In this document: in pieces, positions 20,251 through 30,187 of the stretch | Position numbering within the stretch: the stretch's first letter is position 1 | Layout: each line of letters begins with the position of its first letter | DNA from: Rhynchopus sp. YZ270_cl-10 | Taxonomy: Eukaryota > Euglenozoa > Diplonemea > Diplonemida > Diplonemidae | DNA length: 64,000 nucleotides | Assembly: GCA_964035575.1 (NCBI GenBank) | Contig: OZ037934.1 | Span: 248,001-312,000, forward strand | Reading direction: 5' to 3' | Position numbers and translations under genes: made by a program | The notes under the pieces: model-generated | Told to the model about the DNA's origin: nothing | Databases searched by the model: none | Seen by the model: only the letters and a program-made list of their open reading frames with translations

Positions 20251-20428
20251 GTGCAAATATCGTTGTGCATAGATTTTTTTTTTTTTTGGGGGGGGTGGGT
20301 TTTTTTGATGAAAATGAAACTGTGTCAAAAAATATTTTACATTCTTTTTATTGTGTATTGTGTGTGTGTATGAAGAGCAGAGAAAAGGCCAGAAATTCCC
20401 TGTAGAGGGAGGCCTAAGTGTTCGGGTG

Positions 20429-20889
20429 CCTGCGTCCCAGAGGCGTTTTTGCACTTTCAACTTCACCTTTTTTTCCCCCCGGGTCAGACCAAGGGGGTGT
20501 TAGCTATTCCTTGCCATAGTTGTGTACCGCCCCCATTCACATTACGGTACGGGCAAAGCCATTAGGTTTCTTTTTACACCTTTCTGTAGTTCGCCGGGTA
20601 TTTTTGTGCTTTCATCCGGATGGCTGGCATCGTACAGTGGGTCAGTCAGGGAGGGACCTGCATCAGTAGCTACCATTTTTTTTTTCTTTTCTTTTGCGAG
20701 TTTCCTTCCTCCTCCGTTCATCTCATTTTTTCTCGCTTTTCAAGGCAACCTATCAGAGGCGAAGACATCGTTAACAACGTTTTCTCTTTTAAAAAGATGT
20801 GTGCACACCCGAGACCTATGCATCGCTTACAGTTTTTTGTTAGGTGACTAAGCAACGAGAGGCTTAGGGTCATCTTATAAACTTTTCTC
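20429..20889 (+). repeat. cluster of dispersed modules B, C and A
   Basis: Three modules in order: B (TGCGTCCCAGAGGCG then TTTTTGCACTTTCAACTTCA, 20429-20467), C (GTGCTTTCATCCGGATGG then CTGGCATCGTACAGTGGGTC, 20605-20675) and hairpin A (20842-20889). Poly-T runs separate them. Similar combinations occur at 58470-58596 (A then C), 55171-55425 (B, C, D) and 54805-54870 (B then A). Confidence 0.7.
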
Positions 20890-21089
20890 TCTTTTTTTTC
20901 TCTTTTCTGTTTTCATCCTCTGCATTCGTAGACCCTGAAGCCCCCACTCCCACTCTCTGTTCCGTGGGAAAAAAAACGCCCCCCCCGCCCCCGTTCGCTT
21001 CTTTGTGTTGATGTATGGTGCATCCATTGGCAAGACTTCTTTTATTGGAAATCTTATGTTTGCCCTGTAAGCAACTCTCAAAACTGCAA

Positions 21090-21155
21090 CACTCTGAGGG
21101 GGTTCGATAACCCCGCGGAGTGTGCCTCTGTGTCCCAGAGGGCGACTTCGCTATA
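21090..21155 (+). repeat. hairpin module H followed by module B fragment
   Basis: CACTCTGAGGGGGTTCGATA then ACCCCGCGGAGTG folds into a stem of CACTC with GAGTG and GGGG with CCCC, around TTCGATA. GTGTCCCAGAGGGCG follows. The same pair occurs at 39510 and 42472. The GGGGTTCGATAACCCC part looks like a tRNA T-arm, but no tRNA surrounds it. Confidence 0.65.
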
Positions 21156-21247
21156 TTATTTGAACTCTTTTTTTGTGTCAAAAAAGGATAGATGGGTAGG
21201 CGCGAGAGGGCAGAGAACACTTATAAATCTGTTTTTTTATGTGATCA

Positions 21248-21302
21248 AGGTACACTGTTCACGGGCTGTTGTATTTCAAGTCAACGTTATATTTGTTTCC
21301 AG
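21248..21302 (+). promoter_or_regulatory. module S with following pyrimidine tract and AG
   Basis: AAGGTACACTGTTCACGGGC and TTGTATTTCAAGTCAA are followed by TTATATTTGTTTCCAG. The structure matches 10178-10284, 21941-22022 and 63561-63656, where the AG serves or probably serves as a splice acceptor. Here no exon was recognised downstream; a module B fragment (TTGCACTTTCAACTTCT) follows. Confidence 0.5.
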
Positions 21303-21469
21303 TGCCCTGCAGTCTGGCGATGAACAGTGTTGCACTTTCAACTTCTTTGTTTGCTAAGTGTGTAAAACTATGTCAATTATGACTTCAGTTCTCATGCAGC
21401 AACAACACCAAAAGATTCTTTGCCCGACTTTGCGCACAATTAAATGCCCTATCTTTTTTTTCCCACACA

Positions 21470-21540
21470 GTCAGCTGACGCTGTGAGATAACGATTTATA
21501 ATCAAGATGACTAAGCAACAAGAGACTCTAGGTTCATCTT
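21470..21540 (+). repeat. ORF-tail fragment plus hairpin module A (copy 6)
   Basis: GTCAGCTGACGCTGTGAGAT and AACGATTTATAATCAAGATG match the segment before the hairpin at 8275-8320. The hairpin then reads AGATGACTAAGCAACAAGAG and CTAGGTTCATCTT. Confidence 0.65.
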
Positions 21541-21842
21541 CTATTTATTTTTTGTGTGTATTTTTTTTTGTACTCAGGTTGCTTTGCGTGGCTCACTTTT
21601 TAGTCTTTTTTTATACATTTTTTTCTTCCCTTTCTCAAAAAAAGAACAAAATACAAAATACAAAATCCCTGCCTCTCTATATGAGGCCCCCAAACAAACA
21701 ACAATGTCCAGAGAATACCCCCCTAATATTTTGTTCCCCAACCCAACCAGACCCTACATTACACCCGGTCATTTGTACCTAAGGTACACGGCACCACCTG
21801 TGACACAGCTGAGGGTGTGTCACTTTCAATGATATGCTACAT

Positions 21843-21893
21843 TTTGTGACAGTGTCACCGTGACACTCACAAACTGTGTGACACTGTCACAAA
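21843..21893. repeat. perfect 16-bp hairpin in a GTGACAGTGTCAC cluster
   Basis: Arms TTTGTGACAGTGTCAC (21843-21858) and GTGACACTGTCACAAA (21878-21893) are exact complements around a 19-base loop. Further GTGACAGTGTC units extend to about 21925. Its role is unknown. Confidence 0.8.
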
Positions 21894-21940
21894 TCGTGTG
21901 ACAGTGTCTCCGTGACAGTGTCCATGTTACACAGCCCCGC

Positions 21941-22022
21941 CGTGTATACTGTTGAACCGGGCTGTATTTCAAAGTAAAATTCTTTTTGTTCTTCAACCTC
22001 AAATCACCAACCCCTTTTTCAG
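21941..22022 (+). promoter_or_regulatory. module S acceptor upstream of the next gene
   Basis: GTGTATACTGTTGAACCGGG, CTGTATTTCAAAGTAAA, a pyrimidine tract and CCCTTTTTCAG at 22022. The start codon at 22049 follows after 26 bases. The layout equals that at 63561-63656, so the repeat probably provides the 5'-end acceptor of this gene. Confidence 0.6.
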
Positions 22023-22048
22023 GCAATCTTTCTTTTGCACACTACACT

Positions 22049-23344
22049 ATGCCTTCTCTGCAGTATGACGATCCGCAACGCCAGTTTATTGATGTTCTGC
22101 GACGCGATGTGGGGCTGAGCGAGCAGGATGTCCGCGCCGTGCTACGACAGGGTGGTGTTCGTGATATGGGCCGCCTGCAGGACTTCGTCGCCCTCGACTG
22201 GCACCGCCGGGAGTGCTCCCCCGACGGTGCCGCCCGCCTCGACAGCTATCTCTCCACCCACCACACCACCTCTCCACGCGGGTCCTCAGCCTACCCCCAC
22301 AGCATCTCCCCCCCACACAAACCCGTCTTCAACCCACGCCATGAAGGCTCCCCATACCAAGCTGCAGATGGATACTCCACCCACCTCTCCAACACCCCTT
22401 CGGAACAGTCACAACGTGCCGCGGTACCGGTCGGGCAGGTTACCCCACCTCATCTTGGAAACCGAGCAACGGGTCCGGATACCAGAAGCCGTGCTGGGGT
22501 CAGCTCCGAACCGAGGATGGTGGGGAAGAAAATGGGGGGGAAGAGCCATGCAGCGTCACCCCGACCGGCACAACGTTCAGATCTATATGGTGATGTGGAC
22601 TGTGTGTTTCAAAAGGGAGGGGCCGGGCCGAACCCTGGGGATGGAAAGAGGAGGCCTCTTGGGGTACGCAAGGCTCATGTTCTTCCTGGGGATTATATGG
22701 ACCGTACCTATGCAAGGACCAGTGATGATATTGGAGGGGGGGTAGGTTTTGTGGCGGCAGAGCCGATGTTGAACCACGATGCGCGGCTGAGCAAGCACGA
22801 AAGGGACGATACAGATGGGACGTCTGCGGGGTGGGCGCCCCCTGGGGGGTGGATGAAGGAGCTGCCGCATCATGGGTTTCATGGAGTGCTCCCTGCAGAC
22901 AGCGGGGTCATGTTTGACACAAAAGGGAAATTCGGCGCCAGGGTCCTACCAGCAAAGAGACAAACCCTCATGGGAGGTGATGAAGCGGTGTCCCCTCACG
23001 CACACCTCGCGCTTCAACAGGGAGAGATGAGAGACCGGAATACACGACCGAGGACTCGGCTGCCAGCGGATATTCCTTGCAGACCTCCAGGGTGTGGGAC
23101 AGGGTCGACAGCTCCGTCGAGGCATCTGTGGAAAGAGATTGAGGAGACACCAATCACAGCAGTGGTTGACCCGCATCGGCCCAGCCAGCTGCCCCGGAAG
23201 GTGCTGGCCCCGAGCAAGCCGGTGCGGCAGGTGGCGGCGGCGTACGCAATCTTCGGGGACGATCCGTTCTCTCCAGTCGCAAAGGTAACATCGATGCCTC
23301 GTAGCGTCTCACCGCATTCATCTCCAAAGAAGGTTGTGGTGTGA
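22049..23344 (+). CDS. hypothetical protein, low-complexity, helical N-terminus
   Basis: 431 residues, not recognised. Residues 1-75 are compact and charged (FIDVLRRDVGLSEQDVRAVL) and could be a small helical domain. The rest is Pro/Ser/Gly-rich with scattered conserved-looking words (DLYGDVDCVFQKGG, PGDYMDRTYAR, MPRSVSPHSSPKK at the C-terminus). There is no signal peptide or membrane segment. The start at 22049 is preferred to an in-frame upstream one at 21986, because an AG acceptor lies between them and the upstream part is repeat-derived. The continuous GC-rich frame supports a real gene. Confidence 0.65.
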   Translation: MPSLQYDDPQRQFIDVLRRDVGLSEQDVRAVLRQGGVRDMGRLQDFVALDWHRRECSPDGAARLDSYLSTHHTTSPRGSSAYPHSISPPHKPVFNPRHEGSPYQAADGYSTHLSNTPSEQSQRAAVPVGQVTPPHLGNRATGPDTRSRAGVSSEPRMVGKKMGGKSHAASPRPAQRSDLYGDVDCVFQKGGAGPNPGDGKRRPLGVRKAHVLPGDYMDRTYARTSDDIGGGVGFVAAEPMLNHDARLSKHERDDTDGTSAGWAPPGGWMKELPHHGFHGVLPADSGVMFDTKGKFGARVLPAKRQTLMGGDEAVSPHAHLALQQGEMRDRNTRPRTRLPADIPCRPPGCGTGSTAPSRHLWKEIEETPITAVVDPHRPSQLPRKVLAPSKPVRQVAAAYAIFGDDPFSPVAKVTSMPRSVSPHSSPKKVVV

Positions 23345-23485
23345 GTGTAAGGGTGGACCCTGTTTGGAGTGATGTGCAGAGAGAGAGGAAAGGCGGTGGA
23401 AATAATGTTATTACGCTGTAGTGATTGTTTGGCGGGGACTATCGTTGTATGCACCTAAATTGGGTCAAAAAAAAAAAAAGGATAA

Positions 23486-24227
23486 TGGTGTGGCTGACGA
23501 CCCCAAAATAGCAGAAAATAGCACTTTGGGGGGTTTTTTTTGGGTTTGGTGGCTGGGTGGTGGTGTGGCTCATGATGGACGAGGGAAGGAAACTTGGCCA
23601 GCCCGCAAACCCGGAAACCCCCTCCCACTCCAAATGGATCATAAGGTACACAGTACACAGTACACAGTACACAGTACACAGTACACAGTACACAGGTACA
23701 CAGGTACACAGGTACACAGGTACACAGGTACACAGGTACACAGGTACACAGGTACACAGGTACACAGGTACACAGGTACACAGGTACACAGGTACACAGG
23801 TACACAGGTACACAGGTACACAGGTACACAGGTACACAGGTACACAGGTACACAGGTACACAGGTACACAGGTACACAGGTACACAGGTACACAGGTACA
23901 CAGGTACACAGGTACACAGGTACACAGGTACACAGGTACACAGGTACACAGGTACACAGGTACACAGGTACACAGTACAGCACCTGGTCCATATCGGGAC
24001 AAAATACATTTTTTTGCTAAAATTGCTCTTATTTTTTACGCTTTTTTGCTCGAAAAAAACGTTGTCCTGCATCTTTGGTAGGTGTTTTGGGGACTGGCTG
24101 GGGTCAGGAGTCCCTCATTTCCCCTCCCTTTAGCAAAAGCCCAAACCACGGCCAAAAAATATAAAAAATCCAGACCCCCAAAGTAGCAGAAAATAGCAGA
24201 AAATAGCACCCCCCTTCAGCCACACCA
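23486..24227. mobile_element. non-autonomous TIR element with octamer array, TAA target duplication
   Basis: A 742-base element flanked by TAA at 23483-23485 and 24228-24230. The perfect 12-bp terminal inverted repeat is TGGTGTGGCTGA. Subterminal AAATAGCAGAAAATAGCA repeats appear in opposite orientation at each end. The core is a tandem array, with no transposase frame. The TWA duplication points to a PIF/Harbinger-like mover; the ends differ from those at 17876 and 29170, so it is a separate family. Confidence 0.75.
23646..23975. repeat. (GTACACA)n switching to (CAGGTACA)n array
   Basis: About six 7-bp GTACACA units are followed by about 35 8-bp CAGGTACA units. The switch is an added G. The 7-bp part is the reverse complement of the TACTGTG units at 30325-30650. 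Open frames across it are artefacts. Confidence 0.92.
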
Positions 24228-24289
24228 TAATAAGTTTTTTTTTTATTGGGTTGCAGAGTTTATTTTTCGATCCGGTTTTTCAGGCCTCA

Positions 24290-24745
24290 AGGGGGGTCGA
24301 AAATTTGTCAGTCGAGCCCGGGCGCGCTTCGCGCGCCCGGGTCCCCACCTTAGCTCAAGTTGGGGGCCTCCGGCGGAATGTGAGAATTCCGTGGTTGTCC
24401 AACTGCGGAGTTCGGCACTTCCCTGATATTTACACCAGGCAGACGGGGCACACGAATTATCAGTAACCTCAGTACATTTACAAAAGAAACGGCGGTCATG
24501 GCACCCATAGGTTCCTGGCGAAGCCACGGTACGCAACATTTCAAAAATTTGCGCTTAAAATTACACATTTTTACCGCCAAACTATGTCATGGGAAGGGTG
24601 GGTTGCAAGCTTGCGCCGCAGGCGCACGGTACGCTACTTTTTGTCTTTTGTCATGCTGCATGCTTCCTTTTCCTTCGGCGTTTGACTAATTGAGTCGCGT
24701 TCTGGCTGCACGGAGTCACTTTGTTCACGAGGCACGAGGCTGAAT
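24290..24745 (+). repeat. ~420-base dispersed repeat R, forward copy
   Basis: From GGGGTCGAAAATTTGTCAG through a GC palindrome (GCCCGGGCGCGCTTCGCGCG), CTCAAGTTGGGGGCCTCCGG, GGTTCCTGGCGAAGCCACGG and GCGCCGCAGGCGCACGGTAC to GTCACTTTGTTCACGAGGC. An inverted, somewhat diverged copy lies at 43693-44075, and fragments at 20128 and 28141. No terminal repeats or target duplication were identified, and no coding frame. Confidence 0.75.
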
Positions 24746-25507
24746 ATGGCCCCATGGCGAGTGCACATGTGGGTGCATGCCGGGCCATCCCCCCTGGAAA
24801 TTTTTCGGTCCCCGGATTTTTTTTTTCTCCACCCCCCCTGGACACGTCTGAAAAACCCCCCAAGGGGGGTCGAACCCCCCCCCACCCCCCCACAAAAAAA
24901 TCTCTGTTGGGTTGTCATATCGGTATTATCCTAAGTCAGATTCTATTTGAGAGGAGCCACAAAAAAAAATAAATCAAAAAAACGCACCACACCCCTCATC
25001 GTTGTACCGTTTGTGTGGGTGTTATGATTAGGAGTATGGTATGTGTTTTCAAAGGATAGTAAAAATGGTGACGGGAGTCTGAGGTCATCTTACACATTTT
25101 TTGTTGAAGTTTAAAGTAAGAAACAAATGACGATTCGCCTTTAGGCGCGTAGCCTACCTGAGTAAAAATAGTAACTCTGAGAGGTAAAAGGAAACAAAAG
25201 GTTTTTTTGTTGATTGCTCAAATTACCCTGTTTGAGGAGGGGGGTGATTTGGCGACCGTATATGAGGAACTATTTGCCCTTTTATGCTACGCTTTGTAGG
25301 TATTTAAAAAAATGTTATTATATTGTATGTGTACCAAACCAAGAAAAATAGAAAGAAGTAAAAAAGACTTGAACCCACAGGGCGATTGTCGATCCAACAA
25401 AAAAAGCTCTCCTTTGTTATCTTTTTCTTCCGAGCACCCATTTCACTCCCCTCCCACACATGCACACACCGCTTTGAGTCCAGTAATCACAGCCCAATTT
25501 TCATCTA

Positions 25508-25750
25508 CCGACCCTCCCCCGTGAAATTGTCCCCCCCCCCCAAAACCGGTATTTTGCCCCGACGGACAATTTCAAGGCAGGGGGGGACAATTTCAAGGGA
25601 GTCGCGGGGACAACCTTTGCTCTCCCTTCTTCACACCAAAACGGCCACCCCCCTACAGTACGAGAAATTGTCCCCCCTTTTTGCCGTACGTGATATTGTC
25701 CCCCCCTCACTTTTTCCCCCAGGGGGGACAATTTCAAGGGGGAGGGTCGG
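25508..25750. mobile_element. 243-base MITE with TA target duplication
   Basis: Flanked by TA at 25506-25507 and 25751-25752. The terminal inverted repeat of about 30 bp begins CCGACCCTCCCCC and continues TGAAATTGTCCCCCC. The same GAAATTGTCCCC word, or its complement GGGGACAATTTC, occurs at least six times inside. The TA duplication suggests mobilisation by a Tc1/mariner-type or other TA-targeting transposase. Confidence 0.72.
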
Positions 25751-25797
25751 TAATAAATTTTCTTTGATTGCCATCTACTGTTGTTAGGCCGCAGGGT

Positions 25798-25870
25798 ATT
25801 TTTGTGCTTTCATCCGGATGGCTAGCATCGTACAGTGGGTCAGTCGGAGGTTGCACGCATCAGCAACCAC
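25798..25870 (+). repeat. dispersed repeat, module C
   Basis: GTGCTTTCATCCGGATGG, CTAGCATCGTACAGTGGGTC, AGTCGGAGGTTGC and CATCAGCAACCACAGC are nearly identical to 20605-20675 and 58528-58596. It lies about 140 bases upstream of the permease gene. Confidence 0.75.
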
Positions 25871-26010
25871 AGCTTGATTTTAGTCGTATTGTAGTCTTTT
25901 AACAAACACCGTTCGTTTTTTCTTTATTTTGTTATTTTTTTGCCTTCACATTTCACTCTCAACAAAACAGGATCAAGAGGGGAGGGGGAAAAGAAAAACA
26001 AAGAATTACA

Positions 26011-27495
26011 ATGGGAGAGTCGAAGCCAAAGCAGTCCAGCGTCAGCGGCGCGATTGTGAACCTGATCAACGCCGTCCTGGGTGCCGGCATCGTCTCACTC
26101 CCCTTTGCCTGGGCTAAGGCGGGGTTCATCCTTGGCTGGATCATGTTCATTTGGACCGCGGTGTTCACTTGCTACACTTTGGAGCTGTTGATTCACCTGG
26201 CAGACCCTTTGTGCAGACGTGGTGAGATCAGCATTGTCTCTTACGAAGTCCTCGCAGGGCGGATATTGGGAACCTGGGGGAAGGTGATGGTGATTATCTC
26301 GCAGTTTCTCTTTGCGTTTGGAATCGGAGTAGGCTACGTGGTCATTATTCACGACGAATTGCCCGAAGCTTTGACGCAGATTTTTCAGGTAAATTGGTTT
26401 GATGATAATCAGCTGAAAACTGTGTTGATTGCAGCGTTTGGTGTGTTGCTTCCGTTGTCGTTGATGAAGGATATGAGCGCGTTGGCGAAGGCGTCGCTGT
26501 TTTGCTTCTTTTCTGCGTTCTTTTTGATTTGCGTTATGGGATACGAAGTGGTGGAGGACAGAGACTTCATCTGCAACGACAACCATTCTGAGGATTCTGA
26601 GTACAACTCAGGGAGCGGCCCTGTCTGCGACCAACAGTGGGACAGCTTTGGAAAGTTGTCGGTTTTCTCTGTTTACGGCATCTTTGTGTTCACGAAGGCC
26701 TGCCACCACACCGAATTCCAAATTTACCGTTCTCTTGGAGAAGACGCAACACCGCAGCGTTGGGAGTTCATTTGCAGAGTCGCGATCGTTCTATGCTCGT
26801 TGATTACGTCTACCTGCGCGATGCTTGTCTATTCCATCTTTGGCGTCCAAGTTGAGTCCGATTTTTTTAAGTCCTTCTCTTCCCACAACACCGCCGTAGC
26901 AATCGGGCGTCTCATGTTTGCGACGCTGATCATGAGCTCCTTCCCGATGCAAATGTTTGTTTCAAGAGAGACATTGCAGATTTTGATCAATATGTATTAT
27001 ACGCGCAACGTCTCTGACGAAGAGGCGGAGTATATCAACACCATCCGGGACACTGAGGAGCAGGTGGAGGAGGGGGACTTCAACCAGGTGAACAGAAGGG
27101 CAACCGAGGAGAACACCCGGGTCAGTGGACGGCACAGCAGAACAAACTCTTCCATTGAGCGGAGGAGCAGAGGGCCGGACGACAATATGTCTGCTGCTGG
27201 AGGGAACGTACGTGGCGAGACCTCGAATATGATGCACTATGGTACCAGTATCTTCCTCTTTGCTGTCACGCTCGGCCTTGGAATCTCCACCGACAACCTC
27301 GGGCAGGTGCTCGGCTTAGTCGGTGGTGTTGCCGGTTCAATGATAGCATTCTTCCTTCCAGGCATGATTGGGTATTACAGCGAGGAGGCTACAGGGATAA
27401 AGCCCATTCTCGGCAAGAAGCTTGCTGGGTTCACAGCAGTGTTTGGGTTGGTAACGGTCTTTGTAACCAGCGTCTTCACGTTTGTGAGTATTTAG
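26011..27495 (+). CDS. amino acid/auxin permease family (SLC38-like) transporter
   Basis: 494 residues with about eleven membrane segments. The first helix carries the family signature (VNLINAVLGAGIVSLPFAW), as in the AAAP/SLC32-36-38 group, which moves amino acids with protons or sodium across plasma or vacuolar membranes. A lumenal loop near 190-210 (ICNDNHSEDSEYNSGSGP) carries Cys. A hydrophilic insert at about 335-405 (EEQVEEGDFNQVNRRATEEN, then Ser/Arg-rich) lies between late helices and is probably cytosolic. A pyrimidine-rich stretch ending in AACAG near 25971 and a purine leader precede the ATG. Substrate cannot be told from sequence. Confidence 0.88.
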   Translation: MGESKPKQSSVSGAIVNLINAVLGAGIVSLPFAWAKAGFILGWIMFIWTAVFTCYTLELLIHLADPLCRRGEISIVSYEVLAGRILGTWGKVMVIISQFLFAFGIGVGYVVIIHDELPEALTQIFQVNWFDDNQLKTVLIAAFGVLLPLSLMKDMSALAKASLFCFFSAFFLICVMGYEVVEDRDFICNDNHSEDSEYNSGSGPVCDQQWDSFGKLSVFSVYGIFVFTKACHHTEFQIYRSLGEDATPQRWEFICRVAIVLCSLITSTCAMLVYSIFGVQVESDFFKSFSSHNTAVAIGRLMFATLIMSSFPMQMFVSRETLQILINMYYTRNVSDEEAEYINTIRDTEEQVEEGDFNQVNRRATEENTRVSGRHSRTNSSIERRSRGPDDNMSAAGGNVRGETSNMMHYGTSIFLFAVTLGLGISTDNLGQVLGLVGGVAGSMIAFFLPGMIGYYSEEATGIKPILGKKLAGFTAVFGLVTVFVTSVFTFVSI

Positions 27496-27745
27496 AAAAG
27501 GGGGGTAGGGAAAAGTCGATTGTCGACACAAAAAAAAAAAAAATAGTTCAAAAAAAAGGCTTCGACATCTAAGCGCTGAGCTTTTTTACTCAGTGCAAAA
27601 GGTGATGTGTTGGTAATATTAAAAAAAGATTGCGTGGAGCCCTCAGGGGTGTGATGAATATAAAAAAAAAAGATTTCAAAAAAAAAAAAAAATATGAATG
27701 CGATTTTTCAAAAAATGCATCGTTTTTTTTTTTGGGTGTTGTGAG

Positions 27746-28469
27746 CAGTGCTGACGCTAAGGCCGGCTAGCCGGTCATATTTTTTTTTTTTTTTTGATTT
27801 TTTTTTTTTTTCATGCCCTTTTCAGAGGTTTTTTTAGGAACCGGTTTTTTTGACCTTAGGGGGGGTGAGGTGGTCAAAAAAATTTTTCGCGCGCTTCGCG
27901 CGCGAAAGACCTGGAGAAGCTAGTTTGTGGGGTTTTTGGAATCCGTCCGCGCTGTGGTGGGGTCAATTTGATGAAATGGACAAGTTCTTGGCTTTTGGTT
28001 AACATCAGTGTATGGTGAAGGGCCAAGTGATCCTGCCGACTGAACAAGAAAAGGGTGAAAATGGGTCAAGGGCTGCCGCGCCGCAGGCGGAAATTTTTAG
28101 ATGTCGTCCACTTTTGGGCTCAGTACCCAGTACCGTGTCATGCAATTACGATAAGCTTGCGCCGCAGGCGCACGGTACGCTACTTTTATTATTTCGCCAT
28201 ATCCTTTTTTCTCATTCCTCGTTGGGTTCTACGAGCTCCGTCCGTCAAATTCTAGGAAAACACCACCCTCTAACTCCCTTGGATGGTTCTTCTACGGGTA
28301 TCCACAGATTTCGAGGGCACTTCCGCCCATCCCCTACCCTACCTAACCACCCACCCAATACCGGTCATATATGACCGGTCATATATGACCGGCATATTTT
28401 CAGCTTTTTTTTTTTTTTTTTTTTTTTTTTGGTCATATATGACCGGCTTTTTCCTTAGCGTCAGCACTG
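27746..28469. mobile_element. hAT-like non-autonomous element, 8-bp target duplication
   Basis: A 724-base element bounded by a perfect 17-bp terminal inverted repeat, CAGTGCTGACGCTAAGG, and flanked by the 8-bp duplication GTTGTGAG (27738-27745 and 28470-28477). Subterminal GCCGG/GGTCATATATGACCGG palindromes lie at both ends. An internal stretch near 27870-27940 (GGTCAAAAAAATTTTTCGC, GGAGAAGCTAGTTTGTGGGG) resembles one in the element at 40598. A fragment of repeat R lies at 28141-28190. There is no transposase. The 8-bp duplication and the CAGTG end are hAT hallmarks. Confidence 0.85.
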
Positions 28470-28656
28470 GTTGTGAGGGGAGGAAGAGAGCGAGAAAAAA
28501 GAGAAAAGGGAGGAGGAAGTGGTGAGGAGGGTTTTTATTTGAGGAATTTTTCAATATTTTCAAGTTTTGTACATTTCATTTTTTTCTTTTTCAGATGCAA
28601 CTCTCGAAATGGATGTAAGACCATGCATGGTTAGGGGCCCACCCCGGTGGACACCG

Positions 28657-28746
28657 AGGTACACTGTCACGTGAAGGCTTTGTATTCAAGCCTTTGTTTT
28701 TTTTATATAAAAAGGTGACTGATCACGAAAAGGCTTAGGGTCATCA
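28657..28746 (+). repeat. module S followed by hairpin module A (copy 7)
   Basis: GAGGTACACTGTCACGTGAA and GGCTTTGTATTCAAGCC, then TTTATATAAAAAGGTGACTG and the diverged hairpin ATCACGAAAAGGCTTAGG. The order S then A is the reverse of that at 10178-10284. Confidence 0.6.
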
Positions 28747-29022
28747 GAATACTATGCACCGTTCCTTTTTTTTCCTCCCACAAAAAAGAGATTGCCAAAT
28801 TAAACCCAAGCTGTTGGAATGATGCAAAGCAAAAACACATGGTTCCTTTTACTTCCTGATTCATATAATATGTACAAAGTGATTCCTTCAGAGGGGAGAT
28901 GTTGTGCATATATCTGTACCGTGGTATGGGGAGCGATTACTCAAGACGATTTGTCAAAACAAAAGGGAAAACAAAAATGTATAAAAAAACAGCAAACTTT
29001 GATTCAAATTGGATGCTACAAA

Positions 29023-29065
29023 TAAAAGCTACTTTTGTGAGTTGAGGATGATTTGCGTCTACATT
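29023..29065 (+). repeat. 5' part of an interrupted module D copy
   Basis: AAGCTACTTTTGTGAGTTGA and GGATGATTTGCGTCTAC match the first part of the module D copies at 12370 and 12545. The rest of the module (AAGTACAAAAGCCTTCAGGG) resumes at about 31290, after two nested insertions. Confidence 0.6.
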
Positions 29066-29169
29066 ACCGTATTTGTACAAATTATTCGTAAAAAAGATCG
29101 AACTTCCAGAAAAAAAATCCTGAAAAGGTCGAACATTATTACAGTTCACAATTTGTACGAATACGGTAA
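29066..29169. mobile_element. 104-base palindromic mini-element
   Basis: The ends are inverted: TTACCGTATTTGTACAAATT at 29066 and its near complement ending GTACGAATACGGTAA at 29169, with GATCGAAC/GGTCGAAC words inside. It is inserted in a module D copy, next to a larger element that uses its terminal TAA as target. Confidence 0.6.
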
Positions 29170-30187
29170 GGGAAAACAAACTTTCGGTCTGCGTGCGCGT
29201 CCTGCGTGCCTGGGTTTTTTTGAGATTTTCAAAAAAAAAGTTTTTTCTGTGGAAAAGCGAATACCGACCCCCCTGCTACCCCCGTCTCCCACAAAAAAAT
29301 TTTCCCATGGAGAGCAATCGGCTCGCGCAATCAAAAGAAGGCAGAGAAAAGGGAAAAGGAAAAAAGAAAAAAGTTGGGTACCGTGCGCCTGCGGCGCTAC
29401 CTGTTCCCTACCCTCCTTTATTTTTAAACATGATGTACTTATTTATGTACAGTGTTCATTTTCTTTTGAGTACGACTCCACATCCCCCTCCCTCACGGAT
29501 AAAGATCGATTAGGACACCATGGGGCACACCTGCAAGCCTGCTCCGCAGCGAATAATGAGCTGCTGAACCGTCTCCACCCTCGCTGTGTGAGGGCACCCC
29601 TCCGAGGACATAACCGATTTTTCCACTATTCTCTGTGGTTACTACAATACCATAGCTTTCTTTAGTACATTGGTGTTTCCAGTAAAAACACTACAATTTC
29701 ATGCCAAGTTGGCTTTTCAGACTGAAAATGACCCTTGTTGGGTATGGGTTCATACTTTGTGACAATTTGAGTCACTGAAATTTTGTCCATTTTTCCGTAT
29801 ATCCCCCACCACAAGCCGGGATTGGTTCAGAAATGGGGTATCCTTACTAAAACCAGAGGAATCTCATAGTTCCTAGTAAGGGTACTCCAGTGTGTTTTTG
29901 TACACACATGTGACCCCACCGTGGAGAGCAATCGGCTCGCGCAATCAAAAGAAGGCAGAGAAAAGGAAAAAATAATTTTGTTACATTTTTCCAGTGTTTT
30001 CTTCACAGTAAAATCCTTATTTTCGTTACGAGTAGCTTGTTTTCTGTTACGAGTAGCTTGTTTTCTGTTACGAGTAGACTGTTTTCTGTTACGAGTAGAA
30101 ATTTGTGTTTTCTCGTTATCATGTTGATTTTCTGGTGAGGTGAGGTGTGGTGTGGGAAGTCGGTGGGTGGTTTCTAGTGAAAAAATA

